64,000 bases of DNA from Euryodendron excelsum (GCA_033060915.1 CM065377.1:58546183-58610182); one strand, 5' to 3'; shown: positions 35,577-46,158, counted from the stretch's first letter. The notes: generated by a model not told the origin, from the letters alone. Numbers and translations: made by a program.

Positions 35577-35717
35577 GTGGACTCAAGAAAAAAGTGGCAA
35601 AGGTGGAGGGACATCTCAACCTCCACAAGCAATAATGTTTGGATCACAAAACTTAGAGCAACTAGTTTTCAACAAAAAAAAAATATTTGAAAGATCATAA
35701 CCCAAAAATAGTATATC
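34919..35717. other. Intergenic DNA with a (GA)n microsatellite
   Basis: No gene is seen. (GA)n covers 35543-35573. A direct doublet cagctggggacagctgggga lies near 35313. The open frame at 35094-35291 on the minus strand has no recognisable domain and is probably chance. Confidence 0.55.
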
Positions 35718-36173
35718 CAGTGGCAGACCCGGTAAGAGGTAGGTGAGGGTCACAGTCCTCTAAGTTTAAAAAAATTATCTTACACGGCATATGTTTTAGA
35801 GTATTCATGATATTATAGGTGTATTGGCCCTTCCAAAATTTTGAGAATTTTTCGTATACCCTTTATACCTTTTAAGTATTTATAATGGAATAGGTATATT
35901 GTCACCCTAAAACTCAAGTTATTTTACATTTATCCTCCAAATTCAAATAATTTTGCTTTGCCACTCTAGTCTAGAAGAAAATTTTAGTGTAAAAATAGCC
36001 TCTTTAGTTTTAAGTACTGTATCCATTAATATTTTCATCTTCTTTACATTGAACGGGATCTTTTAATATAAAGTATAAATTTAAGTGGCAGTGATTGATA
36101 GTTGGTATGATGATATCACTAAAAAAAATTCTACTACAACCCCTCCTTCACGAATATTCTAGGTCCACTACTG
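35718..36173. mobile_element. Non-autonomous hAT-type element, 456 bp
   Basis: A perfect 8-bp duplication AGTATATC flanks it (35710-35717 and 36174-36181), the size made by hAT transposases. The ends are CAGTGGCAGACCCGG and, on the other strand, CAGTAGTGGACCTAG, imperfect inverted repeats starting CAGT as in many hAT elements. No transposase frame is present. Confidence 0.82.
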
Positions 36174-36530
36174 AGTATATCCCAATTTGTCCCATCCATG
36201 ACCTATTAGAACAATTAGAACATTGGAAACTAAAAACCAAATTAAAATGCTATCCCAAATTAAACTTCTCCAAGTAACTAAGTTTGGTATGGTTTTCATT
36301 TTTCATATTTTCAAAAACAAAAATAGTGAGAACTTTAAAAACCATCCTATTCATTTTAGTTTGAAATGATTTTTAGAAACTCATAAAATGATTTTTTTTA
36401 TTTCCTAAAATTATAATATTTTTAAAAACATTCCTAAAACCAATGTTCCAAAGCCCGAACTAATATCGATCACGATATTGATAGTTTCTTAAAACAAAAA
36501 CAAAAACCCATACCACAACTACACGTGACA

Positions 36531-36815
36531 GTAACATCACACACCTCACTTTTAATTGGATTACCAAAAAGTGAGAAGATTCCCAAAATGAGAGAGAAAT
36601 TTCTTGGCAGGTGCATATATAAAGAAGTAGAAGCAAAACGGTGCCGGCCGGTTCTATTCGCTGTCGGGGGGTGCGTAGGAAAGTCGAGTTCTACGTGCTA
36701 TTAATTGCTTCACGTTCCCCAAATTTCATTCGATTTTCTCGTTTGTGTGCATGTCGTGTTTGATGTTTCTTTGCCTATTCGTAAAAGGTTGTCATGGAAC
36801 TCATTAAGACCACGA
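36531..36815 (+). promoter_or_regulatory. Second, truncated copy of the JAZ upstream region
   Basis: This stretch matches 31564-31818 in order and orientation: taac-tc-ca...ctcactttt, cggttctatt, gtgcgtaggaaa, a gttc-acg-gct block, ttaattgctt, gtgttt-atg-ttcttt, aactcatta and gaccac. Similarity ends at about 36815, before the place of the TATA box and start codon, where sequence joined to element G begins. It is the left part of a duplicated JAZ-type gene upstream region. It carries tacgtg at 36692-36697 and its own catatataaag at about 36614. Confidence 0.75.
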
Positions 36816-37243
36816 AGTCCATAGCCTGGCCACACTTTATGATAGGAGTAAAATTGAGCAGCCAGTGAGTCCTTTCTAGACAGCTGAGAGATGTTCAAAC
36901 CAAGACCATCCTTGAGTATCCCTCTGCTCAGCTACACTGGACAGATCACACCAGCGCAATGCATCAGGCATTGTTAAAGTTGAATCCCGAGTTTTCCGTC
37001 TAAATATCAGCTTCCACAATCCCATCATTGGGACAGTTACTCCCATGACTAGAAGCACGATCCATACCCTCTATCCACCATGCTTAATTTGGGGGCACAA
37101 TTGACGCCCACAACCTACAATCCAAGGCACACTCTCTGCTAACATCACTGTATAAATGACAGTCATCATCTCTAAAAAAAGGTACGAAAAAAATACAAGC
37201 CCTTAAGCATTATTATTTTGCCTGTTTATCTCTAGTCTAACTT
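36816..37243 (+). repeat. Probable LTR sequence of element G, left limit unclear
   Basis: A TATA-like ctgtataaatg (about 37149-37159) lies about 90 bases before the primer-binding site. The run aatttgggggcacaat followed by TGACGCCCAC (37108) looks like a polypurine tract followed by an LTR start, which would make the LTR only about 136 bp and leave 36816-37107 as internal sequence of something else. Minus-strand open frames at 36710-37058 have no recognised domain. The boundary is unresolved. Confidence 0.4.
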
Positions 37244-37256
37244 TGGTATCAGAGTG
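37244..37256 (+). other. Primer-binding site of element G
   Basis: TGGTATCAGAGTG matches the plant initiator-tRNA-Met type site (TGGTATCAGAGC) except for its end. This differs from the site of element B, so G belongs to another Tat family. Confidence 0.75.
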
Positions 37257-37440
37257 TCCTTAGCAGGCACCACACTGGTGTCCTCAGTCGAAATTTCCTT
37301 CTAGTCATCCACACTAGAGCTCGGGAAGATCATGCAAAATTTACTACATCATCAGTTGGCGCCGTATGCAGGAATGACATTTTGGTTGTTTCATAGTCTT
37401 GACCTGACCTGGCGCTACATCAAGCAGATTAAACGAAGCA

Positions 37441-38864
37441 ATGAAGGAACAAAGCACTACTAGACTCACTGCCTTAAAGCAGCAAATCATCGAAATGATG
37501 ACTGCCATGAATCAGCTCCAAGCCCGGAATTAGGAATTGGAAAGGAGACTGCATCTGCCACCGGTGGTGCCAGCAGTAGTGGACCCTCCGCCACCAAAGG
37601 ACCTTCTGATTCCTGTAGACCAACTGGCAGCAAGGAACCATGAAGGTAATGTCGGTAAAGGAGCAGAGAACCCAACGCTCCCTAGGGGAAACCCTCCTCA
37701 AAGGGGGGCTGGAGCTCATGCCGATAAAGCCCAAAGCCACATAACCCAATCTAAGGCATTGACAGTGGTGCTTCCGGAGCACACTAGCGAAACTCGTCCA
37801 GTATAGGACGAACAATTGAAAGAGATATAGGCTCAACTAGCCGGAGTAATTGCCATCATAAAAGAAAAAGGCTCCAAGATGATGAAAAAATTGGTGAACA
37901 GGACAGACACGCCTTTCACACTAGCTGTAATGAGGATACCCTTATCCCCAAATTTCAAGATGCCCACATTGGAGTTTTTTGATGGCACGAAAGACCCCCT
38001 GGATCATCTGGAAACGTATAAAGCCTTGATGGACCTCCAAGCTGTCCCCGACAAAATTATATGCAAAGCGTTTCCTACAACCCTCAAAGGCCCAACCCAA
38101 ATTTTGTTTTACAAACTTCCCCCCGAGACCATCAGCAAATTCGTGGATCTGAGCAGATTGTTTTTCAGCCACTAAATTGGAGGGCAGAGGTAAAGAAGGC
38201 CCTCCAATTCCTTATTTAACATTAAACATCGCGAGAAAGAGGCTCTGCTCGAGTTTGTCACTCGCTTTAATGAGGAGACTCTCTACGTGAATGACCTAGA
38301 CTAGAAGGTGGCAATAGCAGCTTTTATTACCCGGGTCAAAACCCCCAAGTTCCTTTTCTCCTTGGCTAAGGAGGTGCCCAAAACCATAACTGCACTAATG
38401 CTTCGGGCGCAGAAATAAGTGAACGCATAAGACACCCTCAAAGCTAGGGAAGTCCCGAAGAATGTCAATCCAACCGTAGACAAAAAGAGGCTGGCTAAAA
38501 GGAAGAAAGATGACAGGGCAGCAAAAGCCCCTAGACTAACTGAGCAGAAGCCCAAGAAAGAGGGTGATAGGGCCCAGCCAACCAGATACAACCAACACTT
38601 TACACTCCTAAATGCCCCCTTGGATCAGGTACTCTACGAGATCAAGGGGGACCCAGTGTTGAAATGGCCAGGACGAATGAGGTCCCCATTAAAGAAGAGG
38701 CTAACCAACAAGTGGTGCCCAATTCCACCAAGACCATGGCCATGATACAGAAGATTGTTACGACTTCAAGTGGCAAGTGGAGAACCTGATCAAGCATGGG
38801 AGGTTGGGAAGGTACATAGTAGGGGGAAAGCATAACTAGAGGCGAGACCAGCCCCCTCGATAGG
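37441..38864 (+). pseudogene. Gag (element G)
   Basis: ATG at 37441 opens MKEQSTTRLTALKQQ. The capsid is clear at 37903-38170: TPFTLAVMRIPLSPNFKMP, FFDGTKDPLDHLETYKALMD and FPTTLKGPTQILFYKLPPET. A basic region follows (KKRLAKRKKD). A frameshift near 38725 separates it from a degenerate zinc knuckle with DHGHDTEDCYDFKWQVENL (38730-38790). Stops near 37531 and 38173 are visible. The gene is cut at 38864 by element H and resumes at 51080. Confidence 0.82.
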
Positions 38865-39024
38865 TAATTGTACTCTAAAAGTGCAATCTACATGCCTTAA
38901 TTAGCTATTTATTAGTTTGGTAATATGTTTAATTATTTTCTTTTAGTCCTCATTTGTTACTAACTTAGTTTTATGTATGTTTTCAGGAATTCGGGCTTAA
39001 AAAGGATAAATTCACCCTAAAATG

Positions 39025-39245
39025 GATTTGGCGTTCGAAATGTGTTTGAACAGTCCTCAAGGGCATTCGAATGGTCAACAGTAGTGTTCGAACAGTACGT
39101 CGAACGGTGTCACGCCAAATTCAGGTTCGAAGTGCATTCGATAGATTCAGAAAGCAGATTTTTCTGTTCGAAGTGCGTTCGACGCAGCGTTCGAACGGTC
39201 GTCCATGGCGTTCGAACGGTGGCCCAGGCATTCGAACGGTTGTGA
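39025..39245. repeat. GTTCGAAC palindrome array in the left LTR of H
   Basis: About eleven TTCGAA or related words (GCGTTCGAACGGT, GTTCGAAGTGC, CATTCGAACGG) are spaced 10-35 bases apart. The core GTTCGAAC is palindromic. The right LTR has the same array at about 49760-49975 with several single-base differences. Confidence 0.8.
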
Positions 39246-40139
39246 GCTTAAATGGAATGATTTCGATTGCACTTTAATCATAGGTTTCAAGAGGTTGCTG
39301 TCAAGGTACAAGCTGCTGAAGCACGCAGAGCTGAAACTTTGGAAGCCCATATCTCGCGAATCAGAAAGTCTATTCAGGCCCATAATATGTCGGTTTCATA
39401 TAACTTTTCGAGACCTACAACTTTCATGAAGGGATCCAGCCTATCTGAGCATTCGGTGGTATCCTTCCGTACGACTAACGACGGAATTTATATATTAACT
39501 CACTTTTTAGTTGTGGATAGATAAGTAGCTAGTAGAATAGATTTAGGTTAACGTTTTTCTAGGGTTTGAGGAGTAGTTTTAAGAGTAGATTAGAGTAGTT
39601 TATTCATAGTTTTCATTCAGTTTTCAATTCCTGTAATCAGAATACTCAGTATTTCAATATATTTTCAATACAACTTTGCGTATCTATGATTATGACGAGT
39701 AGCTAGATTTCATCTTGGGATCAATCGTGAAGACCAATTGAATGTTTTGGATGAATGAAGGAGGTATTTTTTGGTTTTAAAGTTAAATCTTCTAGTTTTT
39801 CTTTCTTCTTCTTCTTCGTTCTAGAAACATTCGAAAACCTGGACATTTGATTATGTTTGGTAACGTTTATGCATGAATCTATATTCAGTATATGTGCTGC
39901 ATGTAAGCACCCCATTTTTGACCGCTCGGCAGTCTACACTCCGTCCAGACTTATTTTCAAGTCATTTTGGGCATATTCCTATTGAATCCAATTCCCTAGG
40001 TCTAAATTCCACCTTTCTATCGCTTCGCGGGCCTGTCAGGCCCAAATAGAGGCAAAATGACCAAAACGCCCTTAGGGGCATTGTCCTTTCTTATTCCAAT
40101 TCTGATCCCTCTCTCGAGACAGTTTATTCCTCGAGACGA

Positions 40140-40712
40140 TCCGAGTAGTAAAACACTCACAAAACCGTCAGAGTGGCGGAAACACTCACAAAACCGTCAG
40201 AGTGGCGGAAACACTCACCAAACCATCAGAGTGGCGGAAACACTCACAAAACCGTCAGAGTGGCGGAAACACTCAAAACCCAGGCACGTTTCTTCGGAGT
40301 CGGTAAGACCCCTTTCCAATCCCTCTCTCGAGACAGTTTATTCCTCGAGACGGTTCCAATCCAAGCACGTCTCTTCGGAGTCGGTAAGACCCCTTTCCAA
40401 TCCCTCTCTCGAGACAGTTTATTCCTCAAGACGGTCCGAGTAGCAAAACTACTCACACCACCGTTAGAGTAGCGGAAATACTCAACCGTTAGAGTAGCGG
40501 AAGTACTCACAAAACCGTTAGAGTAGCGGAAGTACTCACAGAGCCGTCCGAGTAGCGGAAATACTCACAGAACCGTTAGAGTAGCGGAAGTACTCATAGA
40601 ACCGTTAGAGTAGCGGAAATACTCACAGAACCGTTAGAGTAGCGGAAGTACTCTCAAATCGTCAACCCCGTCCGAGTAGCGGAAATACTCAACCCCGTCC
40701 GAGTGGCGGAAA
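40140..40712. repeat. ~28-bp hairpin repeats of giant LTR I
   Basis: About 15 units of the form ccgtcagagtggcggaaac followed by actcacaaaa. Each contains GAGTG-GCGGAAA-CACTC or GAGTA-GCGGAAA/G-TACTC. Five units have the G/C form and eight the A/T form, and the two arms nearly always match. A ~90-bp block (gtttcttcggagtcgg...) is itself duplicated in the middle (40285-40440). Confidence 0.9.
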
Positions 40713-40729
40713 CACTCAAAACCTAGGTC

Positions 40730-41500
40730 AATACCCATGTCTGTTAGTTCACTTCGGTGAAAAATGACCAAATTACCCTTTGGATCTTTTCCGGTCAAGA
40801 GGACCATTTTGCCCCTAGGCATCCGAACGCCCCGGCAACCACACCAGCTCTGGGTATCAAACCGGTAACCTTCTGAGAATACTTTTTATAGTATTCTCAA
40901 CCTTCCCTTCTCTTTCCGGATCATTTCGAGCCAGTTCCGGCCAAACCGGTACAAAATGACCGTTTTGCCCCTAGAGGGCCGGTCTCCTTCTTCGACCACA
41001 CCGGCTATGGGTATCAAACCGGTAATGTCCCGAGAATACTTTTTATAGTGTTCTCAACCTTCCGTTACCTTTCCGGACCATCCCGAGTCAGTTCCGGCCA
41101 ACCCGGTACAAAATGACCGTTTTGCCCCTGGAGGGCCGGTTTCCTTCTTCGACCACACCGGCTCTGGGTATCAAATCGGTAATGTCCCGAGAATACTTTT
41201 TATAGTGTTCTCAACCTTCCTCTACCTTTCCGGACAATTCCGAGTCAGTTCCGGCCAACCCGGTACAAAATGACCGTTTTGCCCCTGGTGGGCCGGTCTC
41301 CATTTCCGACCACGCTGGCCCTGGGAATCAAACCGGCAACCTCTGGGAACATTCTAAATAATGTTTCCAGACCCCAAGTCTTCTTCCGGGACAGTTTGAG
41401 TCTGTCCCGATAGTTTTCCGGTCTGATTGACTGTTTTGCCCCTAAAGGCTCGGTCAACCTTTCCGACACATCCAATCCTCACTTTCCAAGTCAAATACCT
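40730..41500. repeat. ~140-160-bp tandem repeats of giant LTR I
   Basis: Four to five copies contain aaaatgaccgttttgcccct, then ggccggt, ttcgaccacaccggct, gggtatcaaaccggtaa and gagaatactttttatagtgt. LTR D has two or three copies of the same unit at about 10230-10640, and L and E (reverse) have more distant forms. Confidence 0.85.
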
Positions 41501-41694
41501 CCAGGACACTATTTTAAGTGTTCCTGCTTGTTTCCGGCTTTCCGGGTCACTCCCGGCTCCTTCAAATCATTCTCGGACTTTCCGAAGTCACTCCTAGTGA
41601 AGCCAGGCTAAAATTTACATGGTAGTCACTAGTACAGGCACCCAAATCTAGTCAAAGATACGTTGCTTGCCGACCTTAATTGTTTTCTAAATGG

Positions 41695-41819
41695 CTGGCG
41701 CCACTGTGCTAGTGGCGCCAAGCCAAAAAATGGCCTGGCGCCACTCCTAGTGGCGCCAGTATAAATTTTGCCCTGGCGCCACTGCAATAGGCGCCAGGCT
41801 TGTCCAGCTTCTATAAATA
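41695..41819 (+). promoter_or_regulatory. GGCGCC palindrome cluster and TATA box of giant LTR I
   Basis: Five GGCGCC words lie in about 100 bases, arranged as GGCGCCACT...AGTGGCGCC inverted pairs (41699-41794), directly upstream of TATAAATA at 41812-41819. LTRs D (10735-10880) and L (63025-63090, with GGCGCATGCGC) have comparable GC-rich palindromes at the same place. It looks like the promoter core of this family. Confidence 0.65.
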
Positions 41820-42399
41820 CAGAGCCTCGATCAACGAGAAAGGGGTCTGCAAACTTAACCTAAGAATCCTATATTTCGATATACAGAGCTCGAGCACCTC
41901 CAAAACCCTAGCCTCCTTAGGTTTTCTAAACCCTAATCACTATACACAAACCCTAGCCTCCTATACACTCATACCCTAACCTTCAACCATCATTGGAAGA
42001 CTTGAAGAGCTGCCATCTAAAGCTTGAAGACAATCCTTGAAGGTTGAAGAAGAAGTTCAAGACCGAAGACCGAAGACTGCACGGCGCGCAAAATAAACAA
42101 GATACAAGGTAGGCTCCCTCTTTAATTTTCTGCACTTTCCCCCTCTCTCTTCTCTCTCCAACCCACTTGGGTTTTCTCTATTTTAATCCCCCATCTCTTT
42201 CCCCCCCTTTCTTTGCATGCTTGAAACAAGGGGATTCCCGGTCCATGTGTAGGATTGGACTATGGAAGAGTCACCGTGTCGGGGGCTTTCTTCTAGTCTA
42301 ACCAAAGACCACGTGGGTTCGGCCCCCTTGATTATGTGGTAAACCCTTAACCTTGTATGTTCACGCCCCCAAATTGCATTGTGCATATCATAGTCTTGC

Positions 42400-44640
42400 A
42401 TCTTCCAAAATTCGTTTTCAAAAAGTTGTTTTCAAAAATCGTTTTTCAAATTTGTTTTTCAAAATTGCATCAAAATCTCTTTTTCAAAAACTTTGTTTTC
42501 AAAACCGCTTTCTTAAAGTGGTTCTAGCTCTCTTATGGCTAGAATCGCTTTAGGAAAGTGAGATGTTTTTACACCTTCTAAAACTCTTTTTCTAAATCTC
42601 TCTTCCTAAAAATCTCTTTTTTAACATACTTTCTTAAAACTCTCCTCTTCAAAATTGTTTTCTAAAAACTCCCTTCCAAAATCTATTTTTCAAAACTTCC
42701 TTTTTCTACTCCTTTCCAAAAACTCTTTCTCCTCAAAATTCACTTTCTAAAAACACTCCCTAAATTCACCTTCCTAAAAACTCTCTCTAACAACCTCTTC
42801 CAAAAATCTTTCTAAAAAAAACTCTCTTTCCAAAATCTTCCTTCTAGAAATTCCCCTTTAGGATTTTTCCTTCTAAAATCTACGTTTCCAAAAACATGCT
42901 TTCCAAAAACTCCCTTTCTTTAAAATCTCTTTCGAAAAACTCTCTTCAAATTTACTTTCCAAAAACTCTTCCTTCTAGAAACTCCTCCCTAGGATTCCCT
43001 TCTAGAAAACTTTCGTTTCCAAAAACGTACTTTCCAAAAACTCTTTCCTTAGAGCCCAAGTCAAGCCCTAGAGCCCACAATTAGGAAACCCTAATTTTCT
43101 TTCCAAAAACATGATTTTCAAACTTTGCCCCAAACCTAGGTTTCCAAAACCTCTAGTTTTCACATCCGAACTATACATGTTTCCAAAACCTCTTTTCTAC
43201 GTCAAAACGACAATTTTCCAAATCTAGGGTTTCTAGAATCTCCCTTTCCAAATCCTATCTTCCCTTTAGGAAACCGAATCAAATCTCCCCGTTTAGGAAA
43301 CTAGATCCCGTCCTCCGTTTTTGGAAACAAAATCAAATCTTTTCTTTTAAGAAACCAAATCCAATCCCTTCCTAATCCAAACCTTTTCTAATTCAATTCC
43401 TTCCTAAACCATAAGTTTCCTAAACCTAAACTTTAAACCTTTCCTTAAGTTTCAAAATCCAACCATTTCCTAATTCAAATCCTTCCCAAACTTCCGTTTT
43501 CTTAAATCTTAAGTTTCCAAAACTTGAACATAAAAATCTTTCCTAAACTTTAAAACTCAACTTTCAAATCTTTCCTAGTTCAACCCTTTCCTAATTCTAC
43601 CCCTTTCAAACATCTTTTCAAATCCAAGCTTTCAAATCTTTCCCAAACTCAAACCTTTCCTAATCTCAAGATTTTCTAAAACTCTAAAAACTTTCTAAAT
43701 CTTAAACTTTCTAAATTTCAAATCTTTCCAAATTCAAAACTTTCTAAATTTGAAACCTTCTTAAGTTAAATCTTTCTAAACCTAAAACTTTATAAATTCT
43801 AAACTCTCTTAAACTTCAAATCTTTCCAAATCTAAGACTTTTCTAAATTCAAAACTTTCTTAATTTAAGACTTTCTTAAGTTGAAACTTTCTTAATTCAA
43901 ACATTTCCTAAATTGAAAACTTTCCTACTTTCAAAACTTCCGTCTTTTTAAAACCTTTCCTTTTTCAAAACCTTCCTTAAAATGAAGCTTTCTTAATTCA
44001 AAACTTTCCCTTTCTTAATTCAAACACTTCCTAAGTTGAAAACTTTCCTTTTTTCAAACCTTTCCTAAAACGAAATTCTCTTATTTTCAAAACTTCCTTG
44101 TTTTCAAAGCTTTCAAAATTCAAAACTTCTTTTTTTCAAAACATTTCTAAATTCAAAACTTTTCAATTTTCAAAACTTTCCTAATTTGGGAACTTTCCTA
44201 ATCTGAAAACCTTTCCTTTTTCGAAAACTTTCTAAACTCGAAACTTTCCAATTTCAAAACTTTCCTAAACCCAAAACTTTCCTAAATTCCAAACTTTCCT
44301 AATTTCAAAACTTTCCAAAAATGAAACTTTTCTAATTCGAAACTTTCCTAAATTGAACATTTCCTAATTCGAACATTTTCTAAATCCAACCTTTCCTAAT
44401 CTCCTAAACCTTCCAAGTCAAGTCAAATCTTTCCTAAGTCTCTTCTCTTTCCTAAGTCTAGGTTTCCTAAACCTTCATCTTTCTAAAACAAGTCCAAATC
44501 AATCTTTTCAAATCAAAGTCCAATCTTCTTTTCAATTTCAATTTCTAATCTCTTCTTCTAATCTCAAATCAAATCCAATTTTCAATTCAATCTCTTTCTT
44601 CCAATCCAATCTCTCTCTTCAAATCAATCTCTTTTCAATC
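42400..44640 (+). repeat. G-poor degenerate repeat tract of giant LTR I
   Basis: More than 2 kb of short drifting units (tttcaaaac, cttcctaaa, ctttccaa) with very few G residues on the transcribed-sense strand. It is the counterpart of 11500-13330 in D. Small open frames here are low-complexity artefacts. Confidence 0.85.
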
Positions 44641-45898
44641 GGACTCCGGTCCGAACTATGACTGACCTGATTCCCCCAAAGGGATACGTAGGCAACCTTC
44701 ATAGGTGCGGTCACAACACTTTTCAAACTTTCAATTCCACGCTCATGGGTGTGGTTTCAAAATTCTTTTCAAATCTCAAATTCCAATCTATTTTCAAAAT
44801 TCCAATTTCAAAATTTCTATTTCCAAATTTTTAACTTTTTCAAATTCAATTCCATCTCTTCAAATCTATTTTCAAATCAGAGCAATCTCTTTTCAAATCC
44901 ATTTTTCAATTCTTTTCAATTGCACTTGCATATCATGCATCATATTAGTTTCTTTTCAAGCATTGTTTTCAAAGTGGATAGGATTGGCCATTAGTTAATT
45001 AAAGACTCTCATAGGTGAATCTAGGGTAGATTGACATGTAGGTACCGAAAGGGCGGGGTAGGGTGATAGCTTAGTGCGTCTTCCCTACACGTAACCAACC
45101 TCCGAACCTAGATCACTGTTTTCAAAGACTAAAAGGAGTTATTTTTCAAAAAAGGGCTAAATGTTTTCCAAAGGTTGCCAAACAACTTGTTTTCTTAAAA
45201 ACCCTCTCTTGAGGAGATGTTTTCAAAATTGTTTTTCAAAAACCCTAAGTGTAGTCTTCGGATTATTCTTAGTTTTTAGGTGACCTAACTCACCTTAATC
45301 AAGTTAGGTGGCGACTCCGAATCTTTTTCAAAAAGCCCTTTATTCAAACCTGTTTTCAATTCAAACCTAGTCGCACTCATTCTTTTAGGAGGGTGAGTTC
45401 TAACGAGAGAGTACAGCATTTTTCCCGCTTGGGTGAGTATTCCTCGAGTGCGAAAAATCTGGGCGCGGCACTACACGAATCGATGGTACTTGTCCTTGAT
45501 TCTAACAACCCGATTTATTCTAGAAGTTAAAGTTTTGAAGAACCTTTGGTTTTATCGTTAAATCTTCCGAATCCGAGACTCACGACGTAGTCAATGATTT
45601 GAGTTATTAAATTATCTCTTTCGGAATCTCAAGAGACGCAATTGATTGGATCGATTGACCCTAGGACTTTTTCTTTATTTCTTAGTTTAAATTAGATAAC
45701 AAATCTTGTTTTCAGCCTAAAATCAAATTTTTGTTTATTGGAGTGTTTTTCCTCAAATGTTTGATCCACGGTAAGTTTTTCTATTTATGTAAACCACCTT
45801 TCTTATGGGATTGACCTCGTACTTACGAGAAATTATTACTACATCGCAGCCGTGCACTTGCAGTTAAGTATCGCCCTTTTAGAGAGCGATCAAGTTTT

Positions 45899-45916
45899 TG
45901 GCGCCGTTGCCAGGGA
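45899..45916 (+). other. Primer-binding site of element H
   Basis: TGGCGCCGTTGCCAGGGA begins six bases after the left LTR ends at 45892. It matches the complement of the 3' end of plant tRNA-Asp with about two mismatches, the site used by Athila-type elements. Confidence 0.75.
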
Positions 45917-46158
45917 AGCTGCATTCTATGTTGGTGGACGAGCCTTGGAGATTTTATTTTGGAGGAAGCACTTCACCATCATTCTACAAACATGAAGAAA
46001 CTCAATAGCTCGTTTGGGTAACTTCGTTCCATCTTTTATTTTGAGCACTTATTTTTGTTTTTCTTTTGGTTACATTGGGTTTGTGCATTATTGTTGTGGG
46101 ATTGGGAGGATAGGTTGTTTTCATATACTTGTTGGTTAGTCTTACATACATCTTAATC

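Larger units (their letters stand above)
39902..45470 (+). mobile_element. Element I: giant Ogre-like solo LTR, 5569 bp
   Basis: It starts TGTAAGCACCCC and ends GGGCGCGGCA. Flanks are ctgca (39897-39901) and ctaca (45471-45475), one transition apart, and removing it restores the LTR of H (compare the uninterrupted copy near 50655). Order inside: hairpin repeats (40140-40712), ~160-bp repeats (40730-41500), GGCGCC palindromes plus TATA box (41695-41819), splice-donor-like gatacaaggtaggc (about 42100), a G-poor tract to about 44640 and a tail containing ggtggcgactcc. No PBS-gag-pol is attached. Confidence 0.87.
38865..45892 (+). repeat. Left LTR of element H, split by giant LTR I
   Basis: The two parts, 38865-39901 and 45476-45892, join to about 1.45 kb. 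Compared with the right LTR (1486 bp) the first bases read TAATTGTACTC instead of TGATTATACTC, and a ~32-base piece present near 50277-50310 is absent. The end is GAGCGATCA. A TTCGAA-rich array occupies about 39025-39245. Confidence 0.88.

Noticed and set aside
36710..37058. Minus-strand frames as exons of a host gene
   Set aside because: No recognised domain, no clear splice sites joining them, and one frame crosses the edge of the JAZ-type copy; left as unresolved.
40057..40510. Open frames of 88-128 codons in the hairpin repeats of LTR I
   Set aside because: Repetitive translation of a non-coding minisatellite, open in several frames at once.
40140..40712. Short regular repeats resembling a CRISPR array
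   Set aside because: Units are contiguous or separated by near-identical sequence, with no unique spacers, and they lie inside a plant LTR.
42353..44998. Phe/Leu/Ser/Lys-rich small open frames
   Set aside because: Low-complexity products of the G-poor tract with no conserved domain.
45899..45916. tRNA-like match
   Set aside because: It matches only the 3' end of a tRNA in complement and lies beside an LTR: a primer-binding site, not a tRNA gene.
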